From Falsiroseomonas sp050563535 (GTDB lineage Bacteria; Pseudomonadota; Alphaproteobacteria; Acetobacterales; Acetobacteraceae): a stretch of 64,000 nucleotides of DNA. Where the stretch lies: positions 62,001 to 126,000 of the forward strand of contig NZ_JBNXUO010000004.1 in the NCBI RefSeq assembly GCF_050563535.1, written 5' to 3'. Of this stretch, positions 63,250 through 64,000 are shown piece after piece. How positions within the stretch are numbered: the stretch's first letter is position 1; the number at the start of each line of letters is the position of its first letter. The notes under the pieces are model-generated. The model saw only the letters and a list, made by a program, of their open reading frames with translations, was not told the DNA's origin and made no database searches. Position numbers and translations under genes: made by a program.

Positions 63250-64000
63250 CCGCCACCAGCGAGCGGTAGAGCGCGGCGTAGCGCGCGGCCGAGCGGGTCC
63301 AGGACACGTCGGTGGCCATGCCGTTCGCCTGAAGGCGTCGCCATGCGTCCCGGTCGCGCCACAGCATCGCGGCGCGGCCGATCGCGGCTTCCAGCATCTC
63401 CCGCGTGACCGGGGAGAAATGCAGCCCCGTGCCGCAGCCCGCGGCCAGCGCCATCTCATTCGCGTCGATCACGCTGTCGGCCAGCCCGCCGACATGCGCG
63501 ACCAGCGGCACCGCCCCGTAGCGCAGCGCGCAGAGCTGCGCGAGGCCGCAGGGCTCGAAGCGGCTCGGCACCAGCACCAGGTCGGCGCCGCCATAGACCA
63601 GCCGCGCCAGCCCCTCGTCGAAGCCGATCTCGGCGGCCACACGGCCGGGATGCGCCAGGGCGGCGCCGCGGCAGCCCTCCTCCAGCCCCCATTCGCCGGT
63701 GCCGAGGACGGCGAGCTGCGCGCGTTCCGCCAGCAGGGCGGGCAGCGCGCCGAGGATGAGGTCCACCCCCTTCTGCCAGGTCAGCCGCCCGACGAAGCCC
63801 AGCAGCAGCGCGTCGGGGTCGGGGTCGAGCCCGAGCCGCGCCTGCAGGGCCGCCTTGTTCGCCGCGCGCGCACCGATCAACGCGGCATCGAAGGGGGCTG
63901 CCAGCCGCGCATCCCGGGCGGGGTCCCACTGCGCCACGTCCAGCCCGTTCAGGATGCCGCTGACCGCGCCCGCGCGGCCGCGCAGCAGGCCATCGAGGCC
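63239..64000 (-). CDS. glgA: Glycogen synthase, C-terminal part (cut by window edge)
   Basis: 254 codons, open at the right edge. The GT5 C-terminal Rossmann domain is clear: GILNGLDVAQWDPARD, KAALQARLGLDPDPDALLLGFVGRLTWQKGVDLIL, and the donor-site ADLVLVPSRFEPCGLAQLCALRYGAVPLV with the EX7E-type region. GlgA elongates glycogen from ADP-glucose. Its stop overlaps the glgX start, so glgA-glgX-malQ form one glycogen operon. Confidence 0.96.
   Translation of the reverse strand, partial: GLDGLLRGRAGAVSGILNGLDVAQWDPARDARLAAPFDAALIGARAANKAALQARLGLDPDPDALLLGFVGRLTWQKGVDLILGALPALLAERAQLAVLGTGEWGLEEGCRGAALAHPGRVAAEIGFDEGLARLVYGGADLVLVPSRFEPCGLAQLCALRYGAVPLVAHVGGLADSVIDANEMALAAGCGTGLHFSPVTREMLEAAIGRAAMLWRDRDAWRRLQANGMATDVSWTRSAARYAALYRSLVADAG

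Overview
This is a very GC-rich (about 70 percent or more) chromosomal window from an alphaproteobacterium, most likely Acetobacteraceae (Roseomonas-like). The support is the combination of a def-fmt-truA block, the lptCAB-rpoN-hpf order, a FzlA-like division protein, a DUF1150 gene beside an Hsp20 gene, an NDUFA9-like reductase, and the codon bias. This is an inference from gene content, not a database result. I see no insertion sequence, prophage or CRISPR array. Most of the window is a vertically inherited core, with accessory blocks from about 38.8 to 58 kb.

Layout, left half. A partial PAS-domain sensor (minus) runs off the left edge. It is followed by dapD-dapE and a small membrane protein (plus), def-fmt-truA (minus), hsp20-DUF1150 (plus), and a long minus-strand run of tRNA-Leu(CAG), rnd, lptC, lptA, lptB, rpoN and hpf. 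Next come an NDUFA9-like reductase, gltD-gltB and a FzlA-like gene (plus), a TPR-lrgA-lrgB operon (minus), an SDR-type reductase (plus), a hydrolase plus a FAH-family gene (minus), two glycosyltransferases (plus) and a NYN/OST-HTH protein (minus).

Layout, centre. A long plus-strand information and leucine block contains thrS, infC, ffh, rpsP, rimM, trmD, rplS, leuC, leuD, leuB and tRNA-Arg(ACG). infC probably starts at an ATA codon. After it lie a non-coding stretch, a Tat-exported amidohydrolase with a Cys-rich leader, two envelope proteins and a ChaA-type antiporter. A complete cyanophycin set follows (cphA synthetase, an isoaspartyl peptidase, cphB cyanophycinase), then a DUF4126-like membrane protein, a HARP-repeat protein, an XRE regulator, a SWIB-domain protein and a tiny membrane protein.

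Layout, right end (all minus). A tightly packed five-gene operon (BcsB-like protein, GT2 synthase with an N-terminal GspE_N/MshEN-like domain, polytopic membrane protein, outer-membrane barrel, sulfotransferase) looks like a synthase-dependent, possibly sulfated, exopolysaccharide system. A strong leader hairpin precedes it. Then come an FMN-dependent alpha-hydroxy-acid dehydrogenase and a glycogen locus: a GlgX-MalQ fusion broken by one extra base, and glgA running off the right edge.

The most interesting items are the exopolysaccharide operon, the frameshifted glgX-malQ fusion, the cyanophycin cycle, the HARP and NYN/OST-HTH proteins, the ATA start of infC, and a promoter-leader module shared by dapD and thrS.
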